Part shown: piece by piece, positions 32,925-45,300 of the stretch
How the letters are laid out: each line of letters opens with the position of its first letter
How positions within the stretch are numbered: the first letter of the stretch is position 1
Assembly (NCBI GenBank): GCA_963377175.1
Contig: CAUJNA010003298.1
Coordinates: 88,501 to 152,500, forward strand
Length of the DNA: 64,000 nucleotides
Direction of reading: 5' to 3'
Source of the DNA: Effrenium voratum
Taxonomy: Eukaryota; Sar; Dinophyceae; Suessiales; Symbiodiniaceae
Notes under the pieces: generated by a model
Told to the model about the DNA's origin: nothing
What the model saw: the letters and a program-made list of their open reading frames with translations, nothing else
Database searches by the model: none
Made by a program: the position numbers and the translations under genes

Positions 32925-33770
32925 GAATTGCAGAGTTGACTTTCCATTGTCTTCAATCAACCGGCTATGCGCCTCAGAGCACGTCGCTCTCGCTCTGGGT
33001 TGGGTGAGGACTGTCCGCAGCATCCTTCCCTCGCAGCTCGTCGTGGGTTTGGTGTTGGGAGCCATGAGCAATGCGGAAAGCGGACAATGAAACTTTTTGC
33101 AGGGGGTCTAAGGCCGGGCAAGATGACACCCAGTGGGCAGCACGACTCTTCTCCAAGGCCGCAACTGTTGGAATTTGCCATGCGCATACACTTGGCGGGT
33201 ATCTGGTCTGGTCAAGGAAGATGACGTAATGAGAACTGACGCGTCACGAGGCAAGGAGCTGGAGACAGGTTTTGGTTGGTCTTCTGTTCAGCCAGAATAA
33301 TGTTTCTTAAGCAACAACTGCTAGCCAACCTCGATTCTTACGCGGCAACCTCTAGCCAACATTGTGAGTGGCTTCACTTGGTTTTGTTTTAAACAAGGCA
33401 CTCCTCCAAAATGGAAGTTCCTTGTGGTTTCTTGCTTCAGTCAGCAATCCAAAGTTGGTTCTCCTTCAGCAAAAGCGCCAATCTATCTTAGTCTTTGTGC
33501 CCAATTACGGGAACCCAAAAAGTAAGTGGCGTCGCACTGCAAAGACGTAGCCTGAAAAAGGGCTACCCTCCCGGCCTCCAATCATGGAAGCTGACTGGGT
33601 CATTTTGAAGACTACTTCCATGTTTACGGGAATCCCCCGGCACCCACTTTCACGTTTCCCTTGAACCCTCCCCTTCTCTATTTGCCAGCGAAACCAACCC
33701 CAACAGTGGAGCACCTCTCGGCTTCCCTTTCGTTTCCCAATCCGAAAAACGCATCGCCCCTCCGAAAGAA
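32925..33770. other. Intron-like stretch
   Basis: GC-rich + segment at 32968-33224 is open for 85 codons (contains RLRARRSRSGLGEDC), but the opposite strand is open too and splice signals are poor, so it is not called. Confidence 0.4.
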
Positions 33771-33884
33771 TCGGCAGTGGGTCAAAAATTAGGTGCCCAG
33801 AATGGAGACCTGGCAAATAGAGCCAAGGACTACAACCTGCGGTCCAATTCCTGGTGGTTGAATTTTGACCCATACCCAATTGGG
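33771..33884. repeat. Family A inverted-repeat element, copy 3
   Basis: The left end GGCAGTGGGTCAAAAATT and the right end TTTTGACCCATACCCAATTG are family ends. The interior matches copies 1 and 2 (GCGGTCCAATTCCTGGTGG). The AG|G acceptor of the next exon lies 31 bases beyond the right end. Confidence 0.8.
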
Positions 33885-33914
33885 TCCTCGCCGACCCCGG
33901 CCCCCAGCCGTCAG

Positions 33915-34086
33915 GACCTGGCGGCAGCGGTGCCGGGCACCACGCTGCTGAGCCTGCGCCAGGCCCTGTGCGAGCCGGGCGTCCAGGACGGAAGCGGCAG
34001 CTTCTGGCGCCGAAGCCGGAAACCGCGGCGACACCTTTGGGGGGGCATTGGAAGCCCACGGGGCCTATACGGAAGTGGTTGGAGGG
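33915..34086 (+). CDS. Exon, function unknown
   Basis: It starts after GCCGTCAG|G and encodes DLAAAVPGTTLLSLRQAL, then CEPGVQDGSGSFWRRS, with strong codon bias. The downstream half (KPRRHLWGG and on) is less convincing. The exon may end earlier than the GTAAGA donor at 34087 used here. The family A element just upstream makes it likely that the preceding intron came from that element. No domain is recognised. Confidence 0.55.
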
Positions 34087-34189
34087 GTAAGAGGGAAGAG
34101 TATGTATAATGTGCCGGGGAGAGGTCTGGGCATCAACATCACACTGAGAGCTGGCTTTCAGGCAGATCTTGTATAGGAATTGATTTCAT

Positions 34190-35690
34190 AAAATTGCAAA
34201 TCTTAGTCTGAGAAATTGGCTTCCAGGGGAATTTGGTAGGAATGAAATTGCAGATGTTACAAATTAATTTGTAAGGTAAAGAAAATATTCTCCAAAAAAC
34301 CAAATTTTACAAATTCTAGTCTGAGAAATTAGCTTCCAGGGGAATTTGGTAGGAATTAAATTACAAATTTTACAAAATTTACAAATTTTACAAATTAATT
34401 TGTAAAATTTGTAAAATATCAAAAAAATCTGGCCCAAAATTACAATTGTTTCAAATTAATTTGTAAAATTTGTAAAATATATAAAAAACATCTGGCCCAA
34501 AATTACAAATTTTACAATTTTTACAAATTCTAGTTTGAGAAATTAGCTTCCAGGGGAATTTGGTAGGAATTAAATTGCAAATTTTACAAATTTTACAATT
34601 TTTACAAATTAATTTGTAAAATTTGTAAAATATCAAAAAAAACTGGCCCAAAATCACAAATTTTACTTTGTAAAATTTGCAAATATCAAAACAATCTGGC
34701 CCAAAATTACAAAATTTACAAATTTTACAAATTAATTTGTAAAATTAGTAAAATATCAAAAAAATCTGGCCCAAAAATACAAATTTTACAAATCTTACAA
34801 ATTAATTTGTAAAATTTGTAAAATTTGTAAAATTTGTAAAATTTGTAATTTAATTCCTACCAAATTCCCCTGGAAGCTAATTTCTCAGACTGGAATTTGT
34901 AAAAAATGTAAAATTTGTAATTTCGGGCCAGATTTTTTTTGATATTTTACAAATTTTACAAATCAATTTGTAAAATTTGTAATTTTGGGCCAGAATTTTT
35001 TGATATTTTACAAATTGTACAAATTAATTTGTAAAATTTGTAAAATTTTGCAAAATTTGTAAAATTTGTAATTTAATTCCTACCAAATTCCACTGGAAGC
35101 TAATTTCTCGGACTAGAATTTGTAAAATTTGTAAAATTTGTACAGGTTTTTTTTGATATTTTACAAATGAATTTGTAAATTTTTTAAAATTTGTAATTTT
35201 GGGCCAGATTTTTTTGATATTTTACAATTTTTACAAATTAATTTGTAAAATTTGTAAAATTTGTAAAAATTGTAAAAATTGTAAAAATTGTAATTTAATT
35301 CCTACCAAATTCCCCTGGAAGCTAATTTCTCAAACTAGAATTTGTAAAATTTGTAAAATTTGTAATTTTGGGCCAGATTTTTTGATTTTTTACAAATTTT
35401 ACAAATTAATTTGTAGAATTTTTAAAATTTGTAATTTTGGGCCAGATTTTTTTGATATTTTACAAATTTTACTTTGATATTTTACAAATTTTGCAAATTC
35501 ATTTGTAAAATCTGGAAATTTCACTTTTTGCACATGTACTTGCGAAATTTGTGAAATGCTTAATTGTTAACCATATTTGTTGGAATTTGGCATAGTTCAG
35601 AAACTAATCTGCAAAATGTGTATAACTTGTAATGTAACTCCAGCCAAATCTCCCCGGAAAGCAAATTCCCCAGAGTACGTTTCAATGTCA
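34190..35690. repeat. AT-rich satellite arranged as a large palindrome
   Basis: The region is built from (TTTACAAA)n/(TTTGTAAA)n with AATTAATTTGTAAAAT cores and a spaced motif. On the left the motif reads GAAATTAGCTTCCAGGGGAATTTGG (near 34210, 34322, 34542). On the right the same motif is inverted (near 34855, 35078, 35297, and diverged at 35635). A second landmark, CTGGCCCAAAATTACAAA, also flips orientation in the centre. The switch point is near 34815-34845. It has no coding content. Confidence 0.9.
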
Positions 35691-38600
35691 GCAAACATCC
35701 GATTTAAAATTACAAACTGGATTTGAACAAACATTGCTCGGGGGTTGCAAATTGCACAAGCTAGTTTGTAAAAAGTCGGTCCAGAATTACACAAATTACA
35801 AGTAAAGGTGTGAACATTGTAAACTTGATAAAACTTGATCACCGTCCTTCCCTTAACGGTTTTTTTGGGGTCAAGTTTGTTTCATTTTGAATCGGTTGAA
35901 GTTTGGTAAGGAAATGGGGAGGAAAGCATATTATCTTTTCATTTGGAATCTCTCTTTTCTGTTATTTCCATGTTTGTTTTTCTTTAGGATCTCGAATTCA
36001 TACTCCTTTCTTTATCTTTCACTCTCTCCCCTGACCATCTCTTCCTACAATCAACTCAATAAACTAGGATGGAAAAGACAAGGATAAAGAAATAAACATA
36101 AGATAGGTAAAGGAGAGAGGACATCTTCTGTAACACGCTTCTTTTGGATAACTTTCATACCACACATACCTGATGGAGAAAGAGATGGAGAAAGCCGTGC
36201 AAATAGAAAGACATGGAAAGGCTACTGGGATTGTGGGATGGATTCATTTGTATCTCAGAGATTTTTTCGCATACCAGGTTAGACCAATCGATGACGGTAA
36301 GGGAAAGGGAAAGGTGTGAAAGAACAAAGAATGATGAAGAAAATCTTCCGCCCAGACATCACGCAGAATACGCCAGATAGCCTGTCCGTGAGACTTGGAG
36401 GATATGATGATTGAAGATTCCCTCACTATCCCTTTCCAGCCTGTCTTTGGGGCCTCTTCCAAATCATTGCCTGTTTCCTCTTGTCCATCCATCCTCATCC
36501 TTTATTTGCATTTATGGATGGGCAAGAAGTGACGAAAGCATTTGCAGGCAGTAATAATTACGGTAGAAAACGTAATATCCTCCCTTTCTTTTCAAAATCC
36601 TGTTTTATACAAGCTAACAACATAAAAAGGGCGCGAGACAGTTATGACAAAGCTAAAGATAATTATGGGTGGTGCTTCCAGAAGCTATCTAATTTATTAC
36701 GTGCTAATACATGCTTCTAATCTTAAAACCATACTTACATTCCTCGTTCTTTTCTATTTTATTCTTCCCTTGTTGAGATTCATTACGCTATCTTTCTTTG
36801 TGAATGCTTTTGGCTGTCCGGTCGTCGCTGGGGCTCACCGAAAAAAAAAGAGATTATGAGTAGGTCTTACTCATATTATTTTGCTTGTGTTTTACTATCT
36901 TTTGGACCTTTCATCCTTCCCCTTCTTCTGTTTCCCTTTTCAACCGTTGAAGAATGCCAGAAATCGAGGGGTGAAGGAAGGAGGGAGAAGCTAGCCCCCC
37001 CGTTCCTTCTTCTCCAACTGTATCGCTAGTGGGGAGAAGATAGGAAGGAGATCAACCGTTCCATCTTTACCTTTCCCTTCCCCACTACGTTCTGGAGTTC
37101 TGTCACTACGAAAGACTCACGATGGAACAGTCTAAAAGTGGGACGGAGGAAGGGGATATTGGCTTTATTTTTGGTTTATTTGTAGAAAAAGAAAGCCACT
37201 TTCCACAACCCGCTTCTTTCTGTAAAAACACAGATGGAAGAAGATGACCTTTCCTTTCCCGGCCCAGCCAACGCTTGTCATTTTCCTTGCCTTGTCTTTT
37301 ACATTGCCATGTTTTGGAAATGAAGAAGTAAAGCGTCTGGCAAGGAGGTAAGCGCCCATCAATACTAATTGAAGATAACGAATTGGACACTTACCATGTC
37401 TTTCTATCACTTCTTTCTTTCCTTTTGATGAAATTGAAGATTGAAAATGGGAAGTGAGAGGCCTCTCTTGACTTCTTCCTCAAGCATAGGCTGCTGTTAA
37501 TCTTATGCCGTGTGATGCTTGGGAAGAAGAAGAAGAAGAGAAGATAGGAGAGGGTGAGCAGAAGTAACGTGATTCTTTCTTTTCCTCCGATCGCATCCTG
37601 ATTTTCCCACGTATGTCACCCACCAACATCTTCAACCCATAAAGATTTGACTACAGAATCCTGAAAACCTTTTTAATAGCAAATGCTAGCGGTCTCTCTC
37701 TTTTGCTAATAATCTTCTGGAAATGAAAGGACAATAATAGAGTTTTAGATCATAGGATGGTGTAAGGACTGGGTTCTTCTCATCGTTGACGTCCTTTCCT
37801 TGTCCAAGTCACGCAGAAAGAGAGGTTGGTTTGTGGTCCCAAGAGCTTGTATCCTTCCCTTTCTATCTCTTCCACTTCATCCAGGAAACATTTGTGGATG
37901 GACATGTCGTTATTAAGATCATTGCCTTTCGGTTTACCATCCCATTTATTGCTTGAATGTCTATCTTTGTTGTCTTCCATTCACAATATTATCTGAGAAG
38001 TATAGAACTGCTTCTGGGTGTGAGGTTGAAAAAATTGGCGATGTAAAGAAAATCACGATGGTTGGAAGAGAAAGTTAATCATTACCAAGAATAGGTTCAT
38101 AGTCTCTCATCTGCTGGTTGCATTCTCATGTACTTGTTCACTTTGCAACCTTTCTACTTGTTTATCTATCTTCCCAATCTCTCTTTCTCTCTCTCGCATT
38201 GTAAACGTTGGAGGCATCTGGATGGGGGAAAAAACCCGAGGGGTAATAACAAATATGAAGAAGAGGAACTGGCTAACACTCCTTCTGCTCTCCCGTTTTT
38301 CGCGGCTATCAGGATTAGTAAGAATAACGAAAAAGGCCTATGAAGAAACATAATAGATACATAAATAAATAAATCAATAGGCAAATGACAGAACCAAGAA
38401 CATGAAAGTAATAAATAATGTTAATAAATGAAACTGTTTATTGGGAGACACATTATTCTTGTCCATCAAGAACCCTCTCCAACACAGTGAAAAACCTAGA
38501 GTGGACAATGATGGATATGATAGAAAACGCAATAAGAGAATAAAACGCAGTAAGCTATGAGATTACAACGATTCTGTAATTATTGCCTTTAAATTCACCC

Positions 38601-39640
38601 CGTGACCACTTCATCCCATTTACACAAATATATTGGAGAAGATATTAGTGCATGATGAAGAATATACACAAATTATAACCATAGATAGTTTGCTTGACTC
38701 TGAAGAGGCTGTTGGTCTTTACTCATGGAGTTTATTTAGTTGTATCTTCTTTCTGCTTTTGTTCTGTTAGAATTTCCTTGCAAAATCTCTCACTCACTTC
38801 CTATTGTATCATTAGACATGTGCAATATTCTTGAGTTTTAGGTGATAATGAAAAGGATATTAATAGTTCAAAGTTGCTGGAGAAGGACGGAACACTATTT
38901 ACGAAAGGCTATTTATTTACCAGAATCTCATGAGTAATGTTAACTAATTTGTATCGATTGGGGTGTATTTCTCACCTTCTCTTTTTAAGGGGTTTCCTTT
39001 TGCCTCCCAAGCTAATACTTGTCAAATCCTACTGAATCAATCTTCATTAACAAAATCATGTTCATCGCTAGAAGTGACCGAAGGAAGTTAATAGTTTTCT
39101 CATCAGAATATTGCCTGTCCAAATAGAGTGATGAATGAAGAGACGCTTAACTGTTATTATTGCTTAAGTGACGTCTCACGGACAGGCTACGTCTCCAGAC
39201 CCGTTTTTATATCTCTCTGATTGTTCTTTCCTTTTATGTTTATTTGACCAGCATTTGTTTACTATTTACTTCTTCCTCACTGACGTTCGATCTTCTCTAA
39301 CTCTGTTATCTGTTACTGTGGCTTTTATCATTTGATTAACATTCTCCTCTTTCCATTTCCATGCTCTATCTTGGTGAGCCAGCAAACGTTTTATTTAGAA
39401 AAAATATGGAAGTGATAGATAGGAGGACATCATTATTTGTTTCTATTAATACTACTTCACGAAGGTATACCGTGTGCTTTTATCACACTCTCTCACAACC
39501 AAAGAGAGGATGTTCATCTGGTCTTCATCACCCCTCACCCTTTTTTCTATTACTACAAACTAGCTGGTTCTTTCAGGGTGGGGCATGCCAAGACATTCCT
39601 GATTGCACCAAAAGAGTCCATGTGCAACAATGAGCCGTTC
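35691..39640. other. AT-rich island of unlike composition, no gene recognised
   Basis: Four kilobases visibly richer in A/T than the rest, with many short purine/pyrimidine runs (GGAAGAAG, CTTTCCTTTC). None of the element families found elsewhere in the window occurs here. No open frame exceeds about 95 codons, and no tRNA or rRNA was seen. Scattered GTAAGC/GTAAGT motifs could be splice donors of an unrecognised gene. Origin is unclear: an insertion, AT-rich native intergenic DNA, or a chimeric join. Confidence 0.6.
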
Positions 39641-40734
39641 TGCTCTTGAAGGCGCGCGGCGGCACATTGTACGTAATCTTCCCTGCCGGGGGGGGGGGCA
39701 ACAATTGGTATCTCTGGACAAGCCGGGAACCAAGGAGCCCTTGAAGCCTTATGAAGGGGAGGGATCGCCTCCCCCTGTTTATTGCATAGCCGCCCCATGA
39801 CTATGGTTGGTTGACTAAATTCGAAACAGAATCAGAAGGTCATACTTTTGGCCACGGACCAAGTTTCGCAACGTCGTTGCAGGTCCGTTGCCTTCTGTGT
39901 TTTCAAACTCACGGGCCGTACTCCCATACACGTTTACTTTGTACCAGGGAAATCAATGGAAGGCACCGTGGATTAGAGTTGCCCTTGTATCAATTTGTTG
40001 TGTTTGGTTTCTCTCTTGAACTTTTCTCGACCTTTGTCATTGCCGGATCGCTTCCTTTACAACATGTCTGAGGCTGGAAGCTTTCCCGATTCAGATAGGG
40101 GTAGGTTTTCAGTTGTTGTTCCCGTATCCCCAAAAGGGTGCAACAAAATGCGGGCAAGCCCAAAGGGCACTGTCAACAAGAACCCAAGTCCCAACGCGAA
40201 CCTGTTGCGCGGCTACGATCCCTTGTATCAGGGCACGTTCCATTGCTCTGCATTTGCCAAGAGGGTGCTACTGTGGATGGACGAAATTTTGCACCACTTT
40301 GGAGCCATGGGAAACCATTGTTTGTTGGTATTCACAGGGAATCATTTTGCCAGGGTTTCTGAGGTGGTGCAGGATTTTGTCCTGGCAGTATCACCGCCCA
40401 TACAGTGAGAACATGGTCAGCTGCTTGTAAGACGGTCATTTGGTCCGGGGCACGCGGGACTCTGTAGAATGTCCCAATACTGCAACGAAGGGAGTCCAAT
40501 ATTCCGATGTCCGCGTGGATAACCACTATGCTTGACCATGGCTCGTGTTACATTTCAGTTCAATTGTGCTGAAGTGAGGTCTGTTTGAGTTGCCACCCGC
40601 CCCGAACGTTTTGTTTGTATTCTGGGGGTGCTTTATCATTATTTGAGGGATCTTTGTCCTGCTAAGCCAGCACGCAATCAAGCGCGCAACGAAGCAAACC
40701 AGCAAGCACAACGTAAGCCCACCCTGAACCCAAG
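39641..40734. other. Mixed stretch with weak coding segments
   Basis: The usual composition returns here. Segment 39603-39800 (+) is open and ends in a stop (contains LVSLDKPGTKEPLKPYEG); another + frame and the minus strand are open as well. Segment 39995-40408 (+) is open for 137 codons (contains NLLRGYDPLYQGTFHC) but has no coding codon bias and no domain, and I treat it as unproven. Confidence 0.35.
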
Positions 40735-40990
40735 CTAAGCCACCCAAAATTCACACTAAACCCACCCGAAGCGAGCCCTAAACCCGCAACCCATCCTAAT
40801 AACCCTAAGCGTACCCTCGCACCCTACACCCGCCCTAAACTCCCCCCCCTCCCTAAACACACCCCAAACCAACACTAAACCGCCCAAACACTCTCTACGC
40901 CCACCCGAACCCATCTCAACCCCACCCTGAACCCGCCATGAACAAGACCCACTAAACCCTCCCTAAACCACACCAAACTACCCTAAACAT
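40735..40990. repeat. Degenerate telomere-like CCCTAAA tract
   Basis: C/A-rich sequence in which CCCTAAAC and variants (ACTAAACCC, CCCTAAGC, CCCAAACC) recur about every 8-15 bases on this strand. The Arabidopsis-type repeat TTTAGGG is the telomere repeat reported for dinoflagellates, so this looks like a decayed interstitial telomeric tract. It runs straight into an exon. Confidence 0.6.
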
Positions 40991-41004
40991 GAGCCCATGG
41001 CAAG

Positions 41005-41088
41005 GAGCGCTTCGCCGAGTGCTTGAAGTACCTGCAGGGCACGGCCTACAAGCAGGTGGCCCGGCTCTTTGCGCGGGCCCCGGGCTGA
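41005..41088 (+). CDS. Exon, function unknown
   Basis: It begins after GGCAAG|G and encodes ERFAECLKYLQGTAYKQ, then VARLFARAPG, followed by TGA. Codons (TTC, GCC, GAG, CTG, CAG, GGC, AAG, GTG) are clearly coding-like. It is either a terminal exon or is spliced just before the stop at a GC (GCCCCGG|GCTGAA). A single amphipathic helix with a Tyr-Lys-Gln core is predicted. The intron before it would end in the telomere-like tract. Confidence 0.55.
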   Translation, partial: ERFAECLKYLQGTAYKQVARLFARAPG

Positions 41089-42071
41089 AAATGCTGCGGT
41101 CAGGGGAGCTCGGAGTGTCCGTAGGCTGAAAATGGCGGCTTTCCTTTGGCTTTCCTTGAACAAAAACAAAAACACAAAGGGCACCCTCAAACAATGGCAG
41201 CCATTTGGGGGGAGTCGCGCCCCCATACTCCCAGGTTTATCGGGAATTTGCCTAATATATGGCTATGTGAGGCTTGGCCAAACTTTGCGGTCGTCGAGGC
41301 GTCCATTTGGGAGGGATAAGAAAGGGGAGTACTAAAATTCCATCACGCTATCCACGGGCCAGCAGGGTGGCCATGGTAACCTCTTTCCAACAAGCGTGAA
41401 CACGGACAGAAAAGCCTCTCAGAAGATACTGTAAGTCTCTCAGAGGCCTTCTCCACTTCCGTTGTTGGAAAGATAGATGAGGTTCCATGTCAATGTTAAT
41501 TGGTGGGAGTGTAATTGTTAAGGTTGACCAAATATGAAGAATCAACAGAGCTTTGCTTTTTCTTCTCAACTTGCTTTTCGCCAGAGGGGGTCTTCACCCC
41601 CGAGTCAACAGAATTGTCGAGCCTGCTTCCTGCTGTGCCCCGGTTCTTCCGTTCCGCAGGGTTCGAGATCACGTCCTCACCAGGCGAATGAGAATTGAGA
41701 GGTTGTGAGGGAAGTGAAGGTCCCAACTTGCCTGTTGGTGACCAATTGATAAGTGCTCAGTTGTTGTGGCCCTTCTTCCGTTTTATTTGGCGGTTGCCCC
41801 ACTAGAACAAGGATTCAAGCAGCAAAACGGATCCCGTTTGCTGGCCAGTAATAGGGAGGCGGAACATAGAACGACCCAGGCCCCATACTTCCCCTTGATT
41901 GTTGATTTTAGCATCACCCTTCGGGCCTTCTTTTCTGGTTGGAAGTACTGCAAGCTTCAGATGAATCCGGAAGACCCTACTGGTCAAAGGAACCCTCATC
42001 AATAGTTACTGAAAGGGGAACCACCCACTGATTGGTGCAGTCCTCCTATTCATCCGAGGCTAGCCAGGTTT
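41089..42071. other. Intron-like stretch
   Basis: Contains the GGCTTTCCTTTGGC/TTTCC block (41130-41165) and nothing else recognised. Confidence 0.45.
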
Positions 42072-42187
42072 TTATGTGGCTGTGGATCAAAACCAATGGT
42101 ACCATGTTGGGGCTTTCGGTACCCGTTTTGGTCTAGTCTAGTGGTTGGATTGGTTGATGTTCACGATTTGGGTTTTGACCGGCCATG
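42072..42187. repeat. Family A inverted-repeat element, copy 5
   Basis: The left end TTATGTGGCTGTGGATCAAAACC and the right end GGTTTTGACCGGCCATG are inverted. The interior carries AATGGTACCAT and GTCTAGTCTAGTGG blocks shared with copies at 50.6 and 63.1 kb. The next exon's AG|G acceptor is 18 bases beyond the right end. Confidence 0.8.
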
Positions 42188-42205
42188 TCTTGAGCCCGTG
42201 CCCAG

Positions 42206-42308
42206 GCTGAAGCCGGAGCCAGAGCAAAACGGCGTGCGCTCCGGGAAGGGGAGGCCCCCCTATCCCCCTGTCGCTGTGATGCGTCTCTTCATTTCGCGGG
42301 AGCCGCAA
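42206..42308 (+). CDS. Exon, function unknown
   Basis: The acceptor GCCCAG|G opens a frame encoding LKPEPEQNGVRSGKGRPP, then YPPVAVMRLFISREPQ. Codons are coding-like. The 3' edge is approximate, because the frame runs into an intron-type repeat (AAAATGG...GTGTGGTTCC). A GC donor at 42254 (GGGGAG|GCCC) would shorten it. No domain is recognised. Confidence 0.5.
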
Positions 42309-45300
42309 AATGGCACATGGGTGTGGTTCCTTTGTTTGAGGGTACCCCTGTTGCAGTGGCGTAGAAAGGGAGACCAAAAGGAAACCGCCAGTTTGGGGGC
42401 TTTTCCTAGCTTGAGAGAAACCCGCATCTAGTTGACCCCATTTGTGTTGGCCTGTTCTTGAAGGTACCACGACCTAAGTAATTAGAAGGGCGACGCGATA
42501 TATTACTAGATCATGGTACCTCATGATCGTTGGACAATGAAGTGTGTGTGTGTGTGTGCGCAGTGATTTTACCGTATATTACAGACTGGTGCTTCAACCG
42601 AAGAAGGATAAGGACCTTTAGAAGGGTTGGATACAGGAGCCTTTCAAATGAACAATGAAGATGAAAGTTTCTGGGGAAGGGGGTCCTTTTAGTTTCTCAG
42701 TACACCCTTTCCCTTTGCAAGCTGAGAAATCCAAGACGATCAACCTGACAGGGTGCAGGGGGCCGCTTTGCAAAAGGTAAGCTGCTTTCCCAAAGGCTCC
42801 TGTGCACCAAACCATGGTGAGTGTTGAACGATTGGGTAAATTGTTCTTCCCCAGCACAGCTATGGGACCAGTCGCCAATTCTGTGTGGGGCAAGCTTCGG
42901 GAAGGAACAACGTGGATCCCCAACCCGCCCTGGTTTGGCATCGAACTGGCCGTACTGGGCCGCGTACAAGGAAACCGAATATAGAGGGGCAACATACGCT
43001 GTTCTCCATTCATCTCTGGTTGATTTGTTGATTTCAAGCCCGGAAAGCCGCCCCTTTTGACTGGGGGGGCGGCTTTAGTCGCCCCACATCTCCATTTGCA
43101 TTTTGCTTCAGTTCGACTAGCAGCGGCTGTGGATTGAGGGCATCCCACTCGGGTCAAGCCCGCGGCTCGAGCTCGAACACGTCGCGCCGAGAATTCAGAG
43201 GCGTTCCGAGAGGTTGGAATCGAGGTGAAGTGTTGGTCGCGTCAGATGCGGGCTTCTGGTAGATTTTCCAGTAAGCTGACGAATCAGAAGTTGGTTTAGG
43301 AGCTGTTCCACTCCCAACGATCTGGTTTTGGGACGCTGGGGTGTTTGAACATTTGATGAAGCAGTCGTTAGGTGCTCCGAGCGATCCAAAGGTTTCTTGT
43401 ACTTTGGGTTCACTTTGCTCCGGGGTTTGCAAAAGCCCAACGCGCAGCTCTTTCCTCAGGCGGCCTTTTAGGCGGCGGCGAAAAGCTCAACGCGCGCCAA
43501 TTACCTCGGGCTCAAGCTGGGTGGCAGCAGTTCAAAAGGGTATTCGCGATAAGATTGTTCCTTGAATCTTGACTTGGATCTTTAGACTTTAGCTTTTTGG
43601 CTGAAATCAAGTCGGGTGTTCCACTAAACCCCCAAAAAAGTTGAACTTTTTGCAGGGGGGTCAACAGCAACCAAGGAGTGATCATGATTCACTTAGACTC
43701 GACTCATGGGCACTGGTAATTGTCCCATTGGTGGAGTCTAAAGCAACTGGAAGATATTGAATACTGGCAGTCCATGCCCATATGGGGGTAAACCTAAAGG
43801 AATCTGAGAAGACATATTTCTCAGAAGAGGCTCCAAACAACTGTCGTTTTGTTGTTTCCTCAAACTACAAATGCGTCAAGGGGCAATAGTGCAAGCAAAG
43901 GGGCAAAACTGCCAGCAAGACCCAGTGTTCCTTGTTTCCCAGGAAGTGGTACATCTCTTTTTGGCAAAGATACCTCGCTGACTCAGGGCGTGACATGATG
44001 TAACCCAGACACCCGCTTTGGCCGGCCGTGATGGCACAGCCCGCGCCAGACCCTTAGATTCCTTTTTCTCAGATCGCCCGCACTTACCTGGGGTATCCTC
44101 AGAAATGTACGTGGTATTTGAATGAGTTAAGAAGAAAAGCAATCCGGAGGAACTGTGTTTGGGGAGGGTTAGGCCAAGCTACCAGCACTTGGGACGCTGG
44201 ACGTGGGACACACAGTCGTATGGTGCTGGTTAAAGCCAGCAACAATCGGACATCAGGAAGATCAAAAAGACTCCTGGGTTTACTAGATGGCACTGTTCCA
44301 GCAGAGTCGGGCAATTCTCGTTTATGCAAATGGGCCAGGGTCTGCTTTGAAGGAACCGAAAAGGAGGTTGTGGAGCCAATTGCGGTTTAAACGATTTCTG
44401 CCTCCGGAGGGTGGTTTCCTTTCGTGTCCAGCTCCTTTCGGCAGTTGGTGTCCTCATGTTGACCCAAGGGCCATATCCACCTGATTGGTTTGGGGAGTCC
44501 GGAAACATATCGAACGAGCTGACCATAGATTTACCCTCTCCCCTTTGGGAGGAGTAGTATGGCAAAAAGAAAAGTCCAAACTTTGTGTTTACCACCAAAA
44601 TGGTCCAAACCCAAAAAGTTGCAAGTTCAAGAACTCGGAAAGTGAGTCTTTCGAACCTTGGGACCTCTAAAAGGGCATTTGAGGTCCAACACTTTGCCGT
44701 TCTACTCCCTCCACAGGGCCCAATAAGGGCCAATGGTCAAGGAGAAGCACATGTCACTTAAAGGGCTTTCTGTCAAAGGAGTAATCTACATGAACCATTG
44801 CTGGGAAGAACCCATTGATTCGAATTCCGGGGCCCGTTGTGGAACATCCTTCATGGCTTCGCATCGCCGCAGCCTTTCTTATCCACCGAGATGCCTATAT
44901 TGCTTGTTTGATGGTTTTAGACATCGCCTTTTCGCCCATTTCATGTGAGTTTCACGAGGTAGGGGAAAGTTTCAAACACAGGGAACCCTTTGAAGGGTAT
45001 TTTTTTCATCTTTGCTTTCCCACAAATCCTACAGGGAGCCCCAAGACGGGCTATGTTTCGATGAGCAACCTTCCTTTTGGGGATCCTTTGTCAAATTGTC
45101 GGGTTCCATGTTAATCTGCAGGAGTGGATCAGGGCAATCGGGTTGTTCTTACCCCCCCCAAAAAAAAAGAAAGAAAGTAAATACAGTAAAATGCACAAGT
45201 TGTTCTTTTTGCTTGCATGTGCCATTTCTCGCAAAGGCGTTTGGCCGCCTCAGAGTCGCGGATGTTTGTCAGTTTTCGCAGTGAAATCCACCCGGATCGG

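Noticed and set aside
39995..40408. A 137-codon + frame as a gene
   Set aside because: No codon bias, no domain, no splice context; other frames are also open.
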